In this document: piece by piece, positions 41,501-51,613 of the stretch
Layout: the number at the start of each line of letters is the position of its first letter
Position numbering within the stretch: position 1 is the first letter of the stretch
Origin: Rhynchospora pubera
Lineage: Eukaryota > Streptophyta > Magnoliopsida > Poales > Cyperaceae
NCBI GenBank assembly: GCA_028095005.1
Contig: CM051460.1
Span: forward strand, 22,367,501-22,431,500
Length of the DNA: 64,000 bases
Direction: 5' to 3'
Translations under genes and position numbers: made by a program
The notes under the pieces: generated by a model
Databases searched by the model: none
What the model saw: the letters and a program-made list of their open reading frames with translations, nothing else
What the model was told of the DNA's origin: nothing

Positions 41501-42934
41501 TGATCCAGCTGAAACAGGAATGGTTTGTTCCGCCTCAACGGAAAAGAGCCTTCCATCTTTATGTGCCATCCCGATTATCCTCCCAGTGAGCTGCTCCTGT
41601 ATCACACATCCAAAAGGTGTAAAGAGCACATGATAACCATTAGCCATAAGTTGTCCAACAAAAATTAAATTTGTAGACAATTTAGGAACCAACAACACAT
41701 CTTTTAATACCATATTGTCTAGAGAAACCTCACCGATACCAGTAATAGGTAAGTGTGTACCATCCGCAGTTGAAATCTGATGGGTGCCAAAGTATGGAGC
41801 AAGAGATAGAAAATTATGTGATACCCCTGACATATGATTGGAGGCCCCTGAGTCTATGTACCATTTGGAAGAGTGATTACCTGAAATTCCCATTGCTGAG
41901 AGCGCTGATTGAACAATTTGCTGAACCATTTCAGGCGTAACCAGAGAAGGAGAAACAACAGTGATATTTGTGGGCTGGTCCTGAGAAGCAGTCAGAGCAG
42001 TCACTGGCAAGGAAGCATTCGCTGGCAGAGAAGCAGCTTTGATCGGCTGTGGATGGAGAGATGAGCCAGCAGAAGCAGCACCATGGGAAGAACCAGATCG
42101 ATTCTGAGGTCGACGAAGGCATTCAGTGATGATATGGCCATCCCTTTTACAATACTTGCAAAATTTCTTTGGACAGTTTTTGGCAATATGACCGAATTCA
42201 TTGCAAGAGTAACACTTGGTACCAGGGCCTGCCTTAGGAGGTTGACTCCGAGCAGCGAAGGCCAACGGATTAGGATCAACAGCAGTTTCTAGAGTGGATC
42301 GATTGGATAAAGTTTGTTCTTCACTAACCAAATCCCTAAAACATTCAGTTAAGGATGGCACAGGAGACCGAGCCATCAACTGGCGCCTCATGGGTTCAAA
42401 TTCAGAACGAAGCTTCATAAGAAACTGGTCTCGCATATTCTTCTCTTGCAAGTCCTGAACCGCAATCAAAGCATTCATAGGAACATTGGAATACACAATA
42501 GAGTTATACTCAAGCCAAAGTGTCACAAAACCTGAGTAGTATTCCTGAATACTCTTTTGACCCTGAGTATAGTCATGAATCTCTAAATCAAGTTGGTACT
42601 TTCTGGCAGCACTTTCATGAAAATACAGAGTTTTCAAATAATTCCACATACCAGCAGCAGTCAAATAAGGCCTCAGATTGATGCCAATTTGTGGTTCAAC
42701 GGAACCAACGATCCAACTCATGACACGTGAGTTCTCCTTAATCCACTTCTTCAAAGCTGTTTTATCTTCATTACCATCGGCATCCTTAACGACGGCAGGT
42801 TTATCTTCACTACCATCAACATATCCCCATAACTCCTGACCTTGAATGAAACAACGGAGGTTGAATTCCCACAAAACATAATTCTGTCCATTCAAACAGA
42901 CAGAAATAACAGCACTCTTTGAACCAAACTCCAT
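38582..42934 (-). CDS. Copia gag-pol polyprotein, 1450 residues, intact
   Basis: A single uninterrupted frame. The domains in order are gag, two zinc-knuckle-like clusters (CYSCNEFGHIAKNC about residue 240 and CKYCKRDGHIITEC about 265), aspartic protease WYIDSGASNHM (about 361), pre-integrase LLWHRRLGHL (about 490) and integrase with HSDVWGPS, RSDSGGEYTS (about 616) and NGVAERKNRH. RT has NAFLHGDLNE, YGLKQAPRAW and catalytic YVDDILITG (about 1135). RNase H has KSSTEAEYRAM (about 1336) and ADIFTKAL. All catalytic signatures are present. One deviation is RPGISFAV where the family usually has RPDISFAV. Confidence 0.96.
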   Translation of the reverse strand: MEFGSKSAVISVCLNGQNYVLWEFNLRCFIQGQELWGYVDGSEDKPAVVKDADGNEDKTALKKWIKENSRVMSWIVGSVEPQIGINLRPYLTAAGMWNYLKTLYFHESAARKYQLDLEIHDYTQGQKSIQEYYSGFVTLWLEYNSIVYSNVPMNALIAVQDLQEKNMRDQFLMKLRSEFEPMRRQLMARSPVPSLTECFRDLVSEEQTLSNRSTLETAVDPNPLAFAARSQPPKAGPGTKCYSCNEFGHIAKNCPKKFCKYCKRDGHIITECLRRPQNRSGSSHGAASAGSSLHPQPIKAASLPANASLPVTALTASQDQPTNITVVSPSLVTPEMVQQIVQSALSAMGISGNHSSKWYIDSGASNHMSGVSHNFLSLAPYFGTHQISTADGTHLPITGIGEVSLDNMVLKDVLLVPKLSTNLIFVGQLMANGYHVLFTPFGCVIQEQLTGRIIGMAHKDGRLFSVEAEQTIPVSAGSAFVASSTVDSWLLWHRRLGHLNSRCLSFMFDKGLVSNKHLSPSHCSTCSLSKSKVLPFPISTTMTTHPFQLIHSDVWGPSPIISSSGYRYFVLFIDDFTRFTWVYLLKRKSDVLQTFQYFVAMVKTQFHMDIQTLRSDSGGEYTSLSFQNYLLEKGIFHEKSCPGTPQQNGVAERKNRHILDTCRSLLLEAVVPSTFWDEAIRTSVYLINRQVSKNLQDQSPYFLLYNKHPNYDMLRTFGCLCYVHLPPSERNKLSSQSAQCVFLGYSIGQKGFRCYDPHSKKIRISRNVVFLETMFYYLHCSSLSPKISRSILHLFQPHPESPSPSPSSVRFKGLVYVRQRKRNSPVMPHPVPSSQELVHATPSSESTPGSPSHISASESGTASDLEIQDIDSGTALEFVPQVVSSDMVSTDYALVDPALPSASIDQQQLPPHGSLVRRSLRSHRPPDRYGFFSALASLTVPNSFAEAIQHNDWRVAMQTELDALIHNDTWDLVDCPKDVKPIGCKWVYTIKLKSDGKLDRYKARLVALGYRQAYDIDYLQTFAPVAKMTTVRVVLALAAAHKWSIAQMDVKNAFLHGDLNEIIYMKPPPGLPHSPPHKVCRLKRSLYGLKQAPRAWFRTFKAIVLSAGFTQSRYDPSLFISKSSSGIALALIYVDDILITGSDLQGINRLRCALTNSFQMKDLGTSQYFLGLEIHHTPQGLFVNQHKYLNDIIARANLQFSHSANTPMEINLKLLKDDGELLDDPTLYRSLVGNLIYLTISRPGISFAVNVVSQFMTAPRHLHLAAVHRIIRYLKGTPHRGLFFPAINDLKLSAYADADWAGCPNTRKSTSGWCVFLGSALVSWKCKKQDRVSKSSTEAEYRAMSSACSEIVWLRGLLEDLNVLQIGPTSLHADNLSAIHISNDPVFHERTKHIEVDCHYIRDAVERNLVTLPHVSSNLQTADIFTKALTVARHNFLISKLMLASTPSSI

Positions 42935-43014
42935 AAGAAATAATCAAGCAACTAGAAGAGAAACTAAGAGAAAAAAAACACCACAAATTTTGCTTAGAAG
43001 ACACTAATCAGAAA

Positions 43015-43033
43015 CAATTATGCTCTGATACCA
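43015..43033 (-). promoter_or_regulatory. Primer-binding site of the young copia element
   Basis: TGGTATCAGAGCATAATTG on the minus strand starts directly after the 5' LTR and matches the initiator Met tRNA 3' end in its first 12 bases. Confidence 0.9.
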
Positions 43034-43370
43034 TGACAGAATTTGAACAGACAGAAAATAAGAACTTGATCTGAGGAATTGTAATTTCTTGTATTATCAA
43101 AAGTTGTCTTACAATTGTTAATCTGCTGCCATATATATCCTTTGCCTATACAAAAACTATGGAAACCAATGTAAATTACAGTGTTTCTAAAAAGCAAACT
43201 ATTTCCTAATCTATACAAGGAAATAACCTGAAATACATCATGGTAATATCCTGTATGCTAAATATCCAAAAACTTCCAATTCTGATGCGTGTGAATAACA
43301 GAAGAGAATTACATTAGTATATCGATACCTATAAAGCATATCTGTTCCGATATACTAACATATCTTGACA
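43034..43370 (-). repeat. 5' LTR of the young copia element
   Basis: 337 bp, TG...CA ends, followed on the host side by GACTG. It is nearly identical to the 3' LTR. Confidence 0.95.
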
Positions 43371-43424
43371 GACTGGATAGATCAACAGGTGGAAGCTCCA
43401 TCAGGTTGCAACTCCCAGAGTAAA
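43371..43424 (-). pseudogene. PP4R3-like exon split by copia, 5' part
   Basis: Acceptor AG before 43424, then VYSGSCNLMELPPVDLS. The reading then runs into the copia LTR at 43370. The remaining 22 nt of the exon are at 38216-38237 beyond the element. Joined at the GACTG duplication, the exon is 71 nt and its ELPPVDLSSLPLLLK end matches the conserved SMEK boundary before the helical repeats. Confidence 0.85.
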
Positions 43425-44295
43425 CTAAACCTTATGGCGAAGTAACATATAAGAGTTAGAAGGAACAAAGGTATTTGTTTCTGAAAGTACCATTTGATCA
43501 CAAAATCCTATAAGGTCCAAGAGTCTACAAAACAGCACAGGAAACAGAAAGGAACAGAGTGAAACAACTGCATGGCTTCTTTGATTTGCTTCTTAACTAT
43601 TAGGGCACATCAATCTCAATTAACCTCATGAAATCCAATCAAACAACAAACATATAGACCTTGCAATAAGATTACTTTTGGTTCAGTACAAATTGTGTAA
43701 AGAACCACTAAGCTTTCTCTGGTTCGAAATACACATTGAAAAGTACCTTCATGATTATTAAAATGCCATTCTCTCAGCACACGACTAATGATATTCCTGC
43801 AAGACAAAAGTGGTGCATATCATTTCAAACCAGCTTAATGCGACATAGCTAGCAATTTAGAAATTAGAAAATCATTGAAAAATCCTTATGGGAACATACA
43901 TTTAAATACAAATTGAACAAAACAAAACATCAAGAGTAAATAAGAAGTACCATATATATGAGCAACCATCTTCAAATGAGAAGACCAAGTAGCAATCAGT
44001 ATGAGAGGTTGACTGCTGCCATTCAATACGAGTACCTAAAATTCAGAGGAGTATGATCAATACATAAATATGTCTATTCAAAAAAGTTCACGAAGAGTGA
44101 TTGGTAGTCTCCAATCTTATATCAGTACCAGGCTCAACAATTGGAGTTAGTAGTCTAAGCCACAACTACCAGTATGGATTACGGAAAATAAAACTTTGAT
44201 GTGTTGTTTTGCTTTCTAAACAACAGCAACAAGGTAGACTAAAAACTACGTTATGCAGTTTTCTACATAAGTCTGTCCCAAGCCGGAAATAAAGG

Positions 44296-44340
44296 AGGGT
44301 TGCGATAAGCGTGGCGAACCAACGTAAAACTGCAGCCATT
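44296..44340 (+). repeat. SINE fragment related to 37948-38156
   Basis: GTTGCGATAAGCGTGGCGAACC and CGTAAAACTGCAGCCAT align with CTTGCGATAGGCTTGGCGAGCC and CGTAAAAACTCAGCCAT at 38021-38060 in the SINE body. The head and tail are absent. It lies in a PP4R3-like intron. Confidence 0.6.
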
Positions 44341-44758
44341 TTTATGGAGATGAATCCCAATAATTTTTCGTAGTTTTGATCTTCGAAGAAAAAGAAATAA
44401 CATGAAAAAAGAGATGAAGAAGAAGGTAGATTAAGAGGAAATTGATATGATATGGACATTGGACCTATAGAGGAATATCATGCATTCAGCTAGCATTCAC
44501 AAGTGAGGCATAGCTTTTCCTATCATTATGGAAATAAGAATACTGTCATCCTTATAAATGTCAGAAAGTAAACAGATTCCATGAGAGATAAGCCAGAATA
44601 CATATGCGAATAAGAATAGAATACCTGTTGGCCTCTTGTAAGTATTATCAGGCGAGATTGTGAAGAAGACATGCTTCTTGTGCTTTCCAATGAACATGAG
44701 CAAACCCAGCTCCCCCTTATCCTGGAATTATTATATACTCTAACATGAAACTATAATA

Positions 44759-47700
44759 GAATTTTGCTATGGTGAGTTGCAACTCACAAGAGCTCTGGTG
44801 AGTCGTAATCCAGGCCGTATAATCCGCTCCAAGATTCGTACAAACGTGATCCGCTGAGCAACTAAAAATTTCCGTTCCGTCTGCGAAAAGTTCTCCGTTT
44901 CCTCTCTCTCTCTCTATTTCCCCTATCGCTCTTTCTCTAACTCGAAACGAAACAGATTTCGCCTCCTCTTTAAAATCCTAGAAAGCAAGTTGATCGGAGA
45001 GTTGGTCGGAGCTCCTCTCCTTTGATCCTTTTGTTTGTCGCAATCCTTCGTCTCTGTCTCTGTCTCTCTCTCTCACTATCTTCAAAGGAGCAGCGCAAAC
45101 CCTAAGATCGAAGAACATTTGTTCGCACCTCTTCACGCCTAGATTGGAGAGCATCGACTGGATCAGAGAAATTAGTGGACATCTCGCGCCTCCTCACGGT
45201 TCTCTTCTTGTGCGCCTCACTAGGCAAGTTCTCTCTTCTCTCTCTCCCTTCTCTCTCCCCCTCTCCTCATGGTTAGCTTAGCAGATTATTTTTCTGTCCA
45301 TTATCTTTCATGGAACATGTTAGTGGATTTTTATTTTTGACAATGGAGAATAAATTAGTAGAGTTTTATTTTTGACAGGAAACATAAGTAGATTTTACAT
45401 CTCTCTGTACTGGTATTTTCCCTCAAGTGCACAATTAAGTCGAGTAGGCTAAAATTGAATGCAAGTAGCTCAAAAACCCAGGTCTAATTTTGAATACCAT
45501 CTCTCATTTTGTAAGAGAATTTGATTTGTTCTTTTGAATTAGGTTTCCCTATTTTATTAGACTAATATTTGGTTAATTGTATCATGTTTATTTGTACTCA
45601 AATTAGCCCAAAACCCAGGAATGATACAAGAAAAAAAAAAGGGTCCCCTGAGCGTAAAATCAAAAAGTTCAGAAATTACCTACTTACTGAAACTAAGCAA
45701 ATAATCAATAGGGCACTAATATTATATCAACATGTTCGAACCTAACCCTGCTTACTGAAATTTGCTCAATTTTACCCTAGAAGTGATTCTTCTGTAAGGA
45801 TTGCTTTGTTTAATTGCTACTTAAGGCGTATAGGCCGACTATAGGGAAACCGATTAAGTACTTAGAAGTCATTTAAATTTCAGAACCAAATTGACATATG
45901 TATATGTATATTATATAGAGAACTAAGAATGGTGACTATAAAAAAAAAGGCCAACGAAGGTGCACCGACAGTTGACGACGACATCAGCCCATATCAAAAA
46001 GTTAACCAATTGATGTTTAGGAATATTTTTTTATGTTGTTCAGGAATGATTGTTTTTTGTTACTGTCCAGGCCATTATGTGGGGATGGATGTGTAATTTC
46101 TATTTGAAATTATTGTTGGATGTTTGTAATTTGGATGATGCACTAATTACTGGGTGATATTACTGGATCTTAGTGTTGGTACCAGCACAAGGTACCACTT
46201 GCATATTCAGATTGAATTAGTGCTTGCATTGGGTTATTGCTTTATTTATCAAAATTGTTATTTACAAGACAATTGTTATTTTTTTTCCATTAAAGAAAGC
46301 AGAAGAAAAGAAGAATGCATATTCAGAAGTTGTTCGTTGGGTTAATTTAGTAATATTTGCATGTTCTTTTGACTTCAGACCATTTTGAACAAATGCAAAT
46401 GCTGTTCTTTTGAATTCATAACATTTTTAACTTGCAACTTGCTTGTATACATGCTTGATAAATATTGTTCGTTAACTGATTTAGAATTTATTTTGTTGGT
46501 TATTTTGTAAATAGAGGAGAACAAGCGTGCATAGTCAATGCATAGGTACAGTGGACATTTGATGATAGATGTACCAGTGATGATAGAAGTACGCACTGGT
46601 ACAGTGTGCATACTCAATAGATAGGTACAGTGGGTATTGTATAGTCCATCAATTTAAATAAAGTGCAGAGTCATTACATTTTATCAATCTTGCAAACTTT
46701 AAACTAAAACAAGAAGCAAGCAGGTACTCATACGAAACTAAAACATACAAGTCAATTTATTTCTCTAATTTGATCCTTGTCTATGAAATACAAGTAATGT
46801 GTGAAGAGCTAGAGTACAGAGTCTATATAAACTGGTACCACACTTGGTACTAATAACAAGAATAGAGAAAAGACACTAGAAGCAACAACTAAGAACTTCC
46901 ATATTCCTCTCCAATTATCTTAGATTCTCTCCAAGATCAGTAGCTTATGGTGGTTAATGATTTGTTCATTATATCTAGCCCTTCTATTATCTCTTTGACA
47001 AGGCAGCACAACTAGAGATGTGCCATTCCAGTGACTGAAACCAAAAAATATTGAACTTCATTTATTATTTATGTCAAACAAAACAACACATTAAAGAAAA
47101 TATATTTAAGGAGAAACAAAATTTTTGGCATACAAAATTATATCAAGTAGCTTCAATTAGTCTGTAAAAATCAAAATTCAAAAGAACCAAGATATATTGG
47201 TACCATCAAAACTTGCGTCCACCATGTATGAGTGTATATATAGTATCTCAAACAATCATATATTAAGCATACTACCAAAGGTCTTTATATCAGTAAACAT
47301 GCTAATACATCACTTGACCTAAACTAAATTGTATTATTCTAAACCCTCTTCACGTAAGCTAAAACCAATAAAACCATGATCCATAAAAACATAAAACAAT
47401 TTTGGATATTTAGTAATCTTTGGTTCCAACTCAATTTATTATGCCTATAAGTTTCAATGACCCATGAGATATACCGACATGCATCACATTTGAAGAACAT
47501 CAATATTTATGCTACTGTGTATCAGAAAATTGGTGTTCCAATTTTCTATAAGCTTCCTTTACCCTACATAGTCAGATAGAAGTTCACCTACAGAGCCAAT
47601 TTTCTTTCATCCTTCCTAAACAAGAGTAAATTAAAAAATGCTAAGCCAAATTTAAACAAATTCAAAACAGAATCATTCAAATTGGAGTTGCTATCACAAT

Positions 47701-48410
47701 TCTTCACTGCTGCTGCTGATATAGGGAGACCTTCACTTGTCTCCATTTCCAAGGGACTAATTAAACAATAAAAAAATAAATTAGCATCTCAAAGCAAATT
47801 AATACAGAAGCACGATGAGTCTCTCAAAATCTGCTGAGCCAACCTACAAATGCAAAATCGAGAATAACCTGACTCAAATTAATTGCGCACTTGATGGAAA
47901 TTGAGAATAATTTGACTCAAATCCAGAGAGAGAGAAAGAGAGAGGAGAGATAGAGAAAGATAAAAGAGAACATGCGCGACTCTCCGATCGAAAGGGAGGA
48001 GCTCCGATCAACTGTCTGCTCCGATCAGCTTATATCGCGACTCTCCGATCAAAGGGGAGGAGCTCCGATCCAGGCGCGAGATGTCCACTATCTCTGATCT
48101 AGCCGATGCTCTCTAATCTTGGCGTGAGGAGGCGCGAAAGAAGTTCTTCGATCTAGGATTTTTGTTGCTTGTTTCAAAGAGAGTGAGAGAGAGAAAGAGA
48201 CGAAGTAATGAGGAGGCGCAGATCTGTTTTTAGAGAGAGAGCGATAGGGGAGAGAGGAAACGGAGAGTTTTTCGCAGACGGAACGGAAAAATTAATCGCT
48301 CTAGCGACTTATCACGCGAACATATCTGCACGAATCTTAGAGCGAATCGGAAGGCTTGGATTGCGACTCACCACAGCCCCTGAGAGTTGCAACTCACCAT
48401 AGTAAAATTC
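44759..48410. mobile_element. Long-TIR MULE, 3.65 kb, non-autonomous
   Basis: Ends GAATTTTGCTATGGTGAG and CTCACCATAGTAAAATTC are flanked by the perfect 9-bp repeat ACTATAATA (44750-44758 and 48411-48419). The inverted arms extend about 500 bp (for example GTTCCGTCTGCGAAAAGTTC near 44873 pairs with its complement near 48270). The interior (about 45300-47900) is AT-rich, with only short unsupported open frames and no transposase. It lies in the intron after the first visible PP4R3-like exon. Confidence 0.92.
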
Positions 48411-49025
48411 ACTATAATAATATAAGCTCCAGTAAGTAGCCTTGCCTAATAAAACCAGATGATTTCTTTACTTAGTTGATCTTTTCATTTTGTTTAAGTC
48501 AGTGTGCTGCAACTTGAAACAGCAAGATTGTTTATTTTGGGATATAAGACCCGTCCATTTGGCACAATAACACCACATAAATGAAGAAACTGGCACTGGT
48601 AGTTAAAGTTGTAGAAAACAAGTTGCACTGAGTCTGTTTCTTCTTAATTTTTGTTTCTGTTCCAAATGACCTGACATTCTTTCACAGGTAAAGTTATCCC
48701 GGTATCCTATCGTTATGAGAGTGGTAATTAATGCAAGAAACCACCCGCAACTTACACAACACAAGTCTGGGTCAAGTTTATGAAATGCTCAAGTAGAGAG
48801 CAGCAACATAATTCAATCAAATTAGTTTGTGTATACAAAAAAAAACCTCATGGTGATCTACAGCAACTTGCACAACTCCAAACTGGACGAAGCGATCTTT
48901 ACCAGCCTCCCGCATGAACAGCCGTGCCCGCTGGAAGAATTTTATTTTAATTAGCTCAAAATGATAGGAATCGCAGCATAAGCGAAAGGTCAATATATGA
49001 CCCTGCAAAGCATAGTACTCATACG

Positions 49026-49307
49026 TAGGCCTGATTAACGTTGCTAATGATCACAGAACTGCCGTCTTCCGTTAACGTTTAGTATCAGCGAACGACACAG
49101 ATAGTCTTGTCGTTAACCAGTTCATTTATCAAACGGTACAACTTTCAGTTCCGTTAATCGTTTCCGTTTTAAGTAAACGGCATAACGGTTAAACGTTTAT
49201 ACCGTATAATTTGTGCCTTTATGAAGGATAACGAAATTAAATTCAGAAAAAAATTATGCAAAATGTAAAAAAAAAATCACACATGATATAAAGAAAACAT
49301 GCGTACA
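49026..49307. mobile_element. hAT-like remnant, one end visible
   Basis: Begins TAGGCCTGATTAACGTTGC, like the TAGGCCTGTCA end of the hAT MITE at 28063. It continues with CCGTTAACG/AACGGTTAAACG blocks typical of such elements. The other end is not found. A CACTA element is inserted at 49311. The assignment is tentative. Confidence 0.4.
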
Positions 49308-49310
49308 TTA

Positions 49311-51238
49311 CACTACCAGAAAACGAGGCTTTTGCAACGAAGGTTTAGCCACAGTTTTTATAAATAACCGTTCGAAACCATATAATAGGAGAGAGAAAAA
49401 AATCTGAAGAAAAAATAGCAACGGGTTTTACATTAAAACCGTGGCCCATTTCTCAACCTAAAAAATAAAAAAACTGTTTATATCAAATAGTGATGGGTTT
49501 CTTTAATAACCGTTGCTATTTGTTTTTAAATTTCCGACGGTTTTTATGATAAAACCGTCTTTATTTAAATAACAACGGGTATTATCTAAAACACGTCTTA
49601 AGTTTGAAATTTTTTTTTTTTTATAGAACGAAACAAACCCTCATTCTCCCCTGTTAAGTCTGAATCCCCTCTCTCAAACCCTCCTCCATTCTCTAAAACT
49701 CTCCTCTCGACAGCCTTTCTCAAACCCTCCTCTCGAACCACCTCGACTCAAGCCCCTCCTCTCGATCTTGATCCGACAGCCAGTCGCTCCGTCCTCAAGC
49801 TGTCCGGCGCTCTCGACAGCCGCCACTAGCTCTCCGCCTCTTCTCGACTCCCTCTCTCCTTCTCTTCTCGACTCACTCTCTTTTTTATCCGACAGCAGCA
49901 CCGAAGCCGACAGTCCCTCGAAGCCGACAGCGACAGCCGACAACTCCGCCTCGAAGCACCTCTACACTAGTAATTCTATCTCTTTTTTCAGTTTCTGTTG
50001 TCAATGCACCGGCATGGTCTCTCTTTGTCAGACACATACAGTGTGGTTGGAGAAACGAGGCGTCAATCTGGCCGACAATACCACTCGATGGTGTCTGAGG
50101 GGTTTGCTTGATGAGTACCACTTCAAAGTCCTATGCGCACAAGTGGAGGCAAGTGATGATTTCTTGCCAAAGTCTCATGAAAGGAGGTTAATTCAGGTAG
50201 CTATTTCAGTGTGGTTGAACCCTTGGAAAATAAATTAGATCGGAAGGCTAATTTGGCTCTCCTCTTGCTCCCTGACCAACAATTGCACTAGACCATATTA
50301 AAATCTCATTTATCTTGTACCATTGCATCTTTAGTTTCTTGAAAGGCTGGTTCAACTAGGTGTGCCTGTTCGGTTATGGAGTTGATTTACCATCTATTCA
50401 AAACATGCGAATTTTTCAAGAGCTTCTATTTTTTACTGGTATAAAATCAGACTCTTAAGCTCTACATGCATAGGTGGTCAAAGTAAGATACTTTAAATCT
50501 TGTTATTTATCATGAAAGCATCTCTTATGCAACAATATTTCTAATATATAATATATTTTGTGTACGTTATAGAGTCCTTATTTTACCACCAAATACTAAA
50601 TTATTTTTCATGTATGATTTGAACAGATCGGAGAGTGGTGAAAGAGATCATGGACTTCATGAATCGGAAATTATTCTAAGTTAGAAGTTTGTATCGACAA
50701 CTCGAACATTTTCTTTATTTGGAACATGTACTAAATTTTGCAAATGTTTGATACTCTTCAACTTTAATTTGCTATCTTTATGTGTGATTTTGGATTACTT
50801 ATGTATGTGATGTTGATATATATGTCAATATGTGTGATTGCTAATAATATGTCAATATGTTGATGGTACATTGGTACCATATGGTACGGCTAGCAATATT
50901 AGGCTAGCCACATACTACAGGCAAAAAAAAAAAAAAATTAGCAACGGTTTTTATGTTGATAACCGTAACAATTTTGAATGTATATTTTAATGTGACATTT
51001 GCTGTATCAAAATAGAGACGGTTTTTATCCTAAAAAACGTCTTTATCTGTTGGGCCTTAGACGGGCCTTTGTTTAAAACTGTCTCTATTTGGAGCGTTTA
51101 ATGATGGGTTTTATTTAAAAACCGTCTCAATTTTAAAGACGGTTTTTATACAATTTGCTACAGGAGCTTCTGCAACGGACGGAAACTGTGGCTATTTCGC
51201 TTTATTAACCGTTGCACAATCCCAAAAATGGAGCAGTG
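49311..51238. mobile_element. CACTA (EnSpm) element, 1.9 kb, non-autonomous
   Basis: Starts CACTACCAGAAAACGAGGC and ends with the inverse (GAGCAGTG). It is flanked by the 3-bp duplication TTA (49308-49310 and 51239-51241). Both subterminal regions hold many short repeats in both orientations (AACGGTTTTTAT / AAAACCGT), the transposase-binding arrays typical of CACTA elements. No TnpA/TnpD-like protein is seen. Confidence 0.85.
49768..50238 (+). CDS. Unidentified ORF inside the CACTA element
   Basis: A 156-codon open frame. The first third is Ser/Pro-rich low complexity (SSCPALSTAATSSPPLLDS). The remainder (VNLADNTTRWCLRGLLDEYH, DDFLPKSHERRLIQV) is more protein-like and may span captured exon sequence. 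The frame could be interrupted by introns (a GT follows CTTCAAAGTCC.. and CAGGTAGC near 50198). I do not recognise it, and it may not be translated. Confidence 0.25.
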   Translation: MIRQPVAPSSSCPALSTAATSSPPLLDSLSPSLLDSLSFLSDSSTEADSPSKPTATADNSASKHLYTSNSISFFSFCCQCTGMVSLCQTHTVWLEKRGVNLADNTTRWCLRGLLDEYHFKVLCAQVEASDDFLPKSHERRLIQVAISVWLNPWKIN

Positions 51239-51241
51239 TTA

Positions 51242-51613
51242 ATACAATAACGTATCGGTACAAACACCAACAAAATACTCCAAGTTGCATTTCAATTACA
51301 TTGCCCACAAACACCAACAAAATATGACAAGTTGCAAATCTAAACCCCAAACCCAGATCTGGAACTTCATTCTCAGAATTCATTGAGGAGCCAAAGACAT
51401 GCAAATATGCAATCCAAGCTTCAACCAAAAGAACAACAAAAAGTATCATCATTGAATATCATTGCTTCAGATCTGAGGAGCCAAAGATATGCAATCTAGG
51501 CTTCAACTATGTATCAAGGCACCAAAAATATACTAAATGAAAGGCAACAATAACTCAACAAACTAGAATTGGCTTATTGAGGGGAGCCAACAGAAGTACA
51601 CAAGTACACAACA
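51242..51613. other. No gene seen
   Basis: AT-rich DNA with two partial repeats of CACAAACACCAACAAAATA (51262 and 51306) and of GAGGAGCCAAAGA (about 51386 and 51474). It is probably the 3' flank of the hAT transposase fragment that follows. Confidence 0.5.

Larger units (their letters stand above)
38238..43370 (-). mobile_element. Young Ty1/copia retrotransposon with intact polyprotein
   Basis: The element is 5133 bp, with two 337-bp LTRs that differ at only two sites in my comparison. It has an initiator-Met primer site, a single open gag-pol frame and a polypurine tract. The flanking 5-bp repeat is GACTG (38233-38237 and 43371-43375). It interrupts a PP4R3-like exon. The combination of identical-length LTRs and an unbroken 1450-residue frame suggests recent, possibly still autonomous, activity. 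Confidence 0.96.
33490..48930 (-). pseudogene. PP4R3/SMEK-like phosphatase 4 regulatory subunit, disrupted
   Basis: Seventeen exons are recognisable by similarity to the SMEK family. They are 48847-48930, 44625-44721, 43951-44035, 43747-43796, 43371-43424 joined to 38216-38237 (one exon split by a copia insertion), 37656-37715, 37148-37241, 36889-36966, 36144-36223, 35922-35990, 35753-35827, 35579-35674, 35349-35425, 35070-35136, 34352-34480, 33763-33876 and 33490-33615. Counting the 5-bp target duplication once, they sum to 1452 nt, one frame of 483 codons plus stop, with GT-AG at each border. PP4R3 targets protein phosphatase 4 to nuclear substrates. Family members are usually much longer (roughly 750-850 residues). 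The 5' exon is not found and the middle of the family is missing between 35070 and 34480. Confidence 0.75.
43747..48930 (-). pseudogene. PP4R3-like exons for the N-terminal PH/EVH1-like domain
   Basis: Four exons: 48847-48930 (RARLFMREAGKDRFVQFG), 44625-44721 (LLMFIGKHKKHVFFTISPDN), 43951-44035 (IEWQQSTSHTDCYLVFSFED, then GCSYIW) and 43747-43796 (NIISRVLREWHF). The order and spacing of these blocks follow the N-terminal ligand-binding domain of SMEK proteins (tryptophan-rich SYxW motif). The identity is low, so this is a diverged paralog. A 3.65-kb MULE lies in the intron between the first two. Confidence 0.72.

Noticed and set aside
40120..42292. Several open frames overlapping the copia polyprotein on both strands
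   Set aside because: Shadows of the intact 1450-residue frame at 38582-42934.
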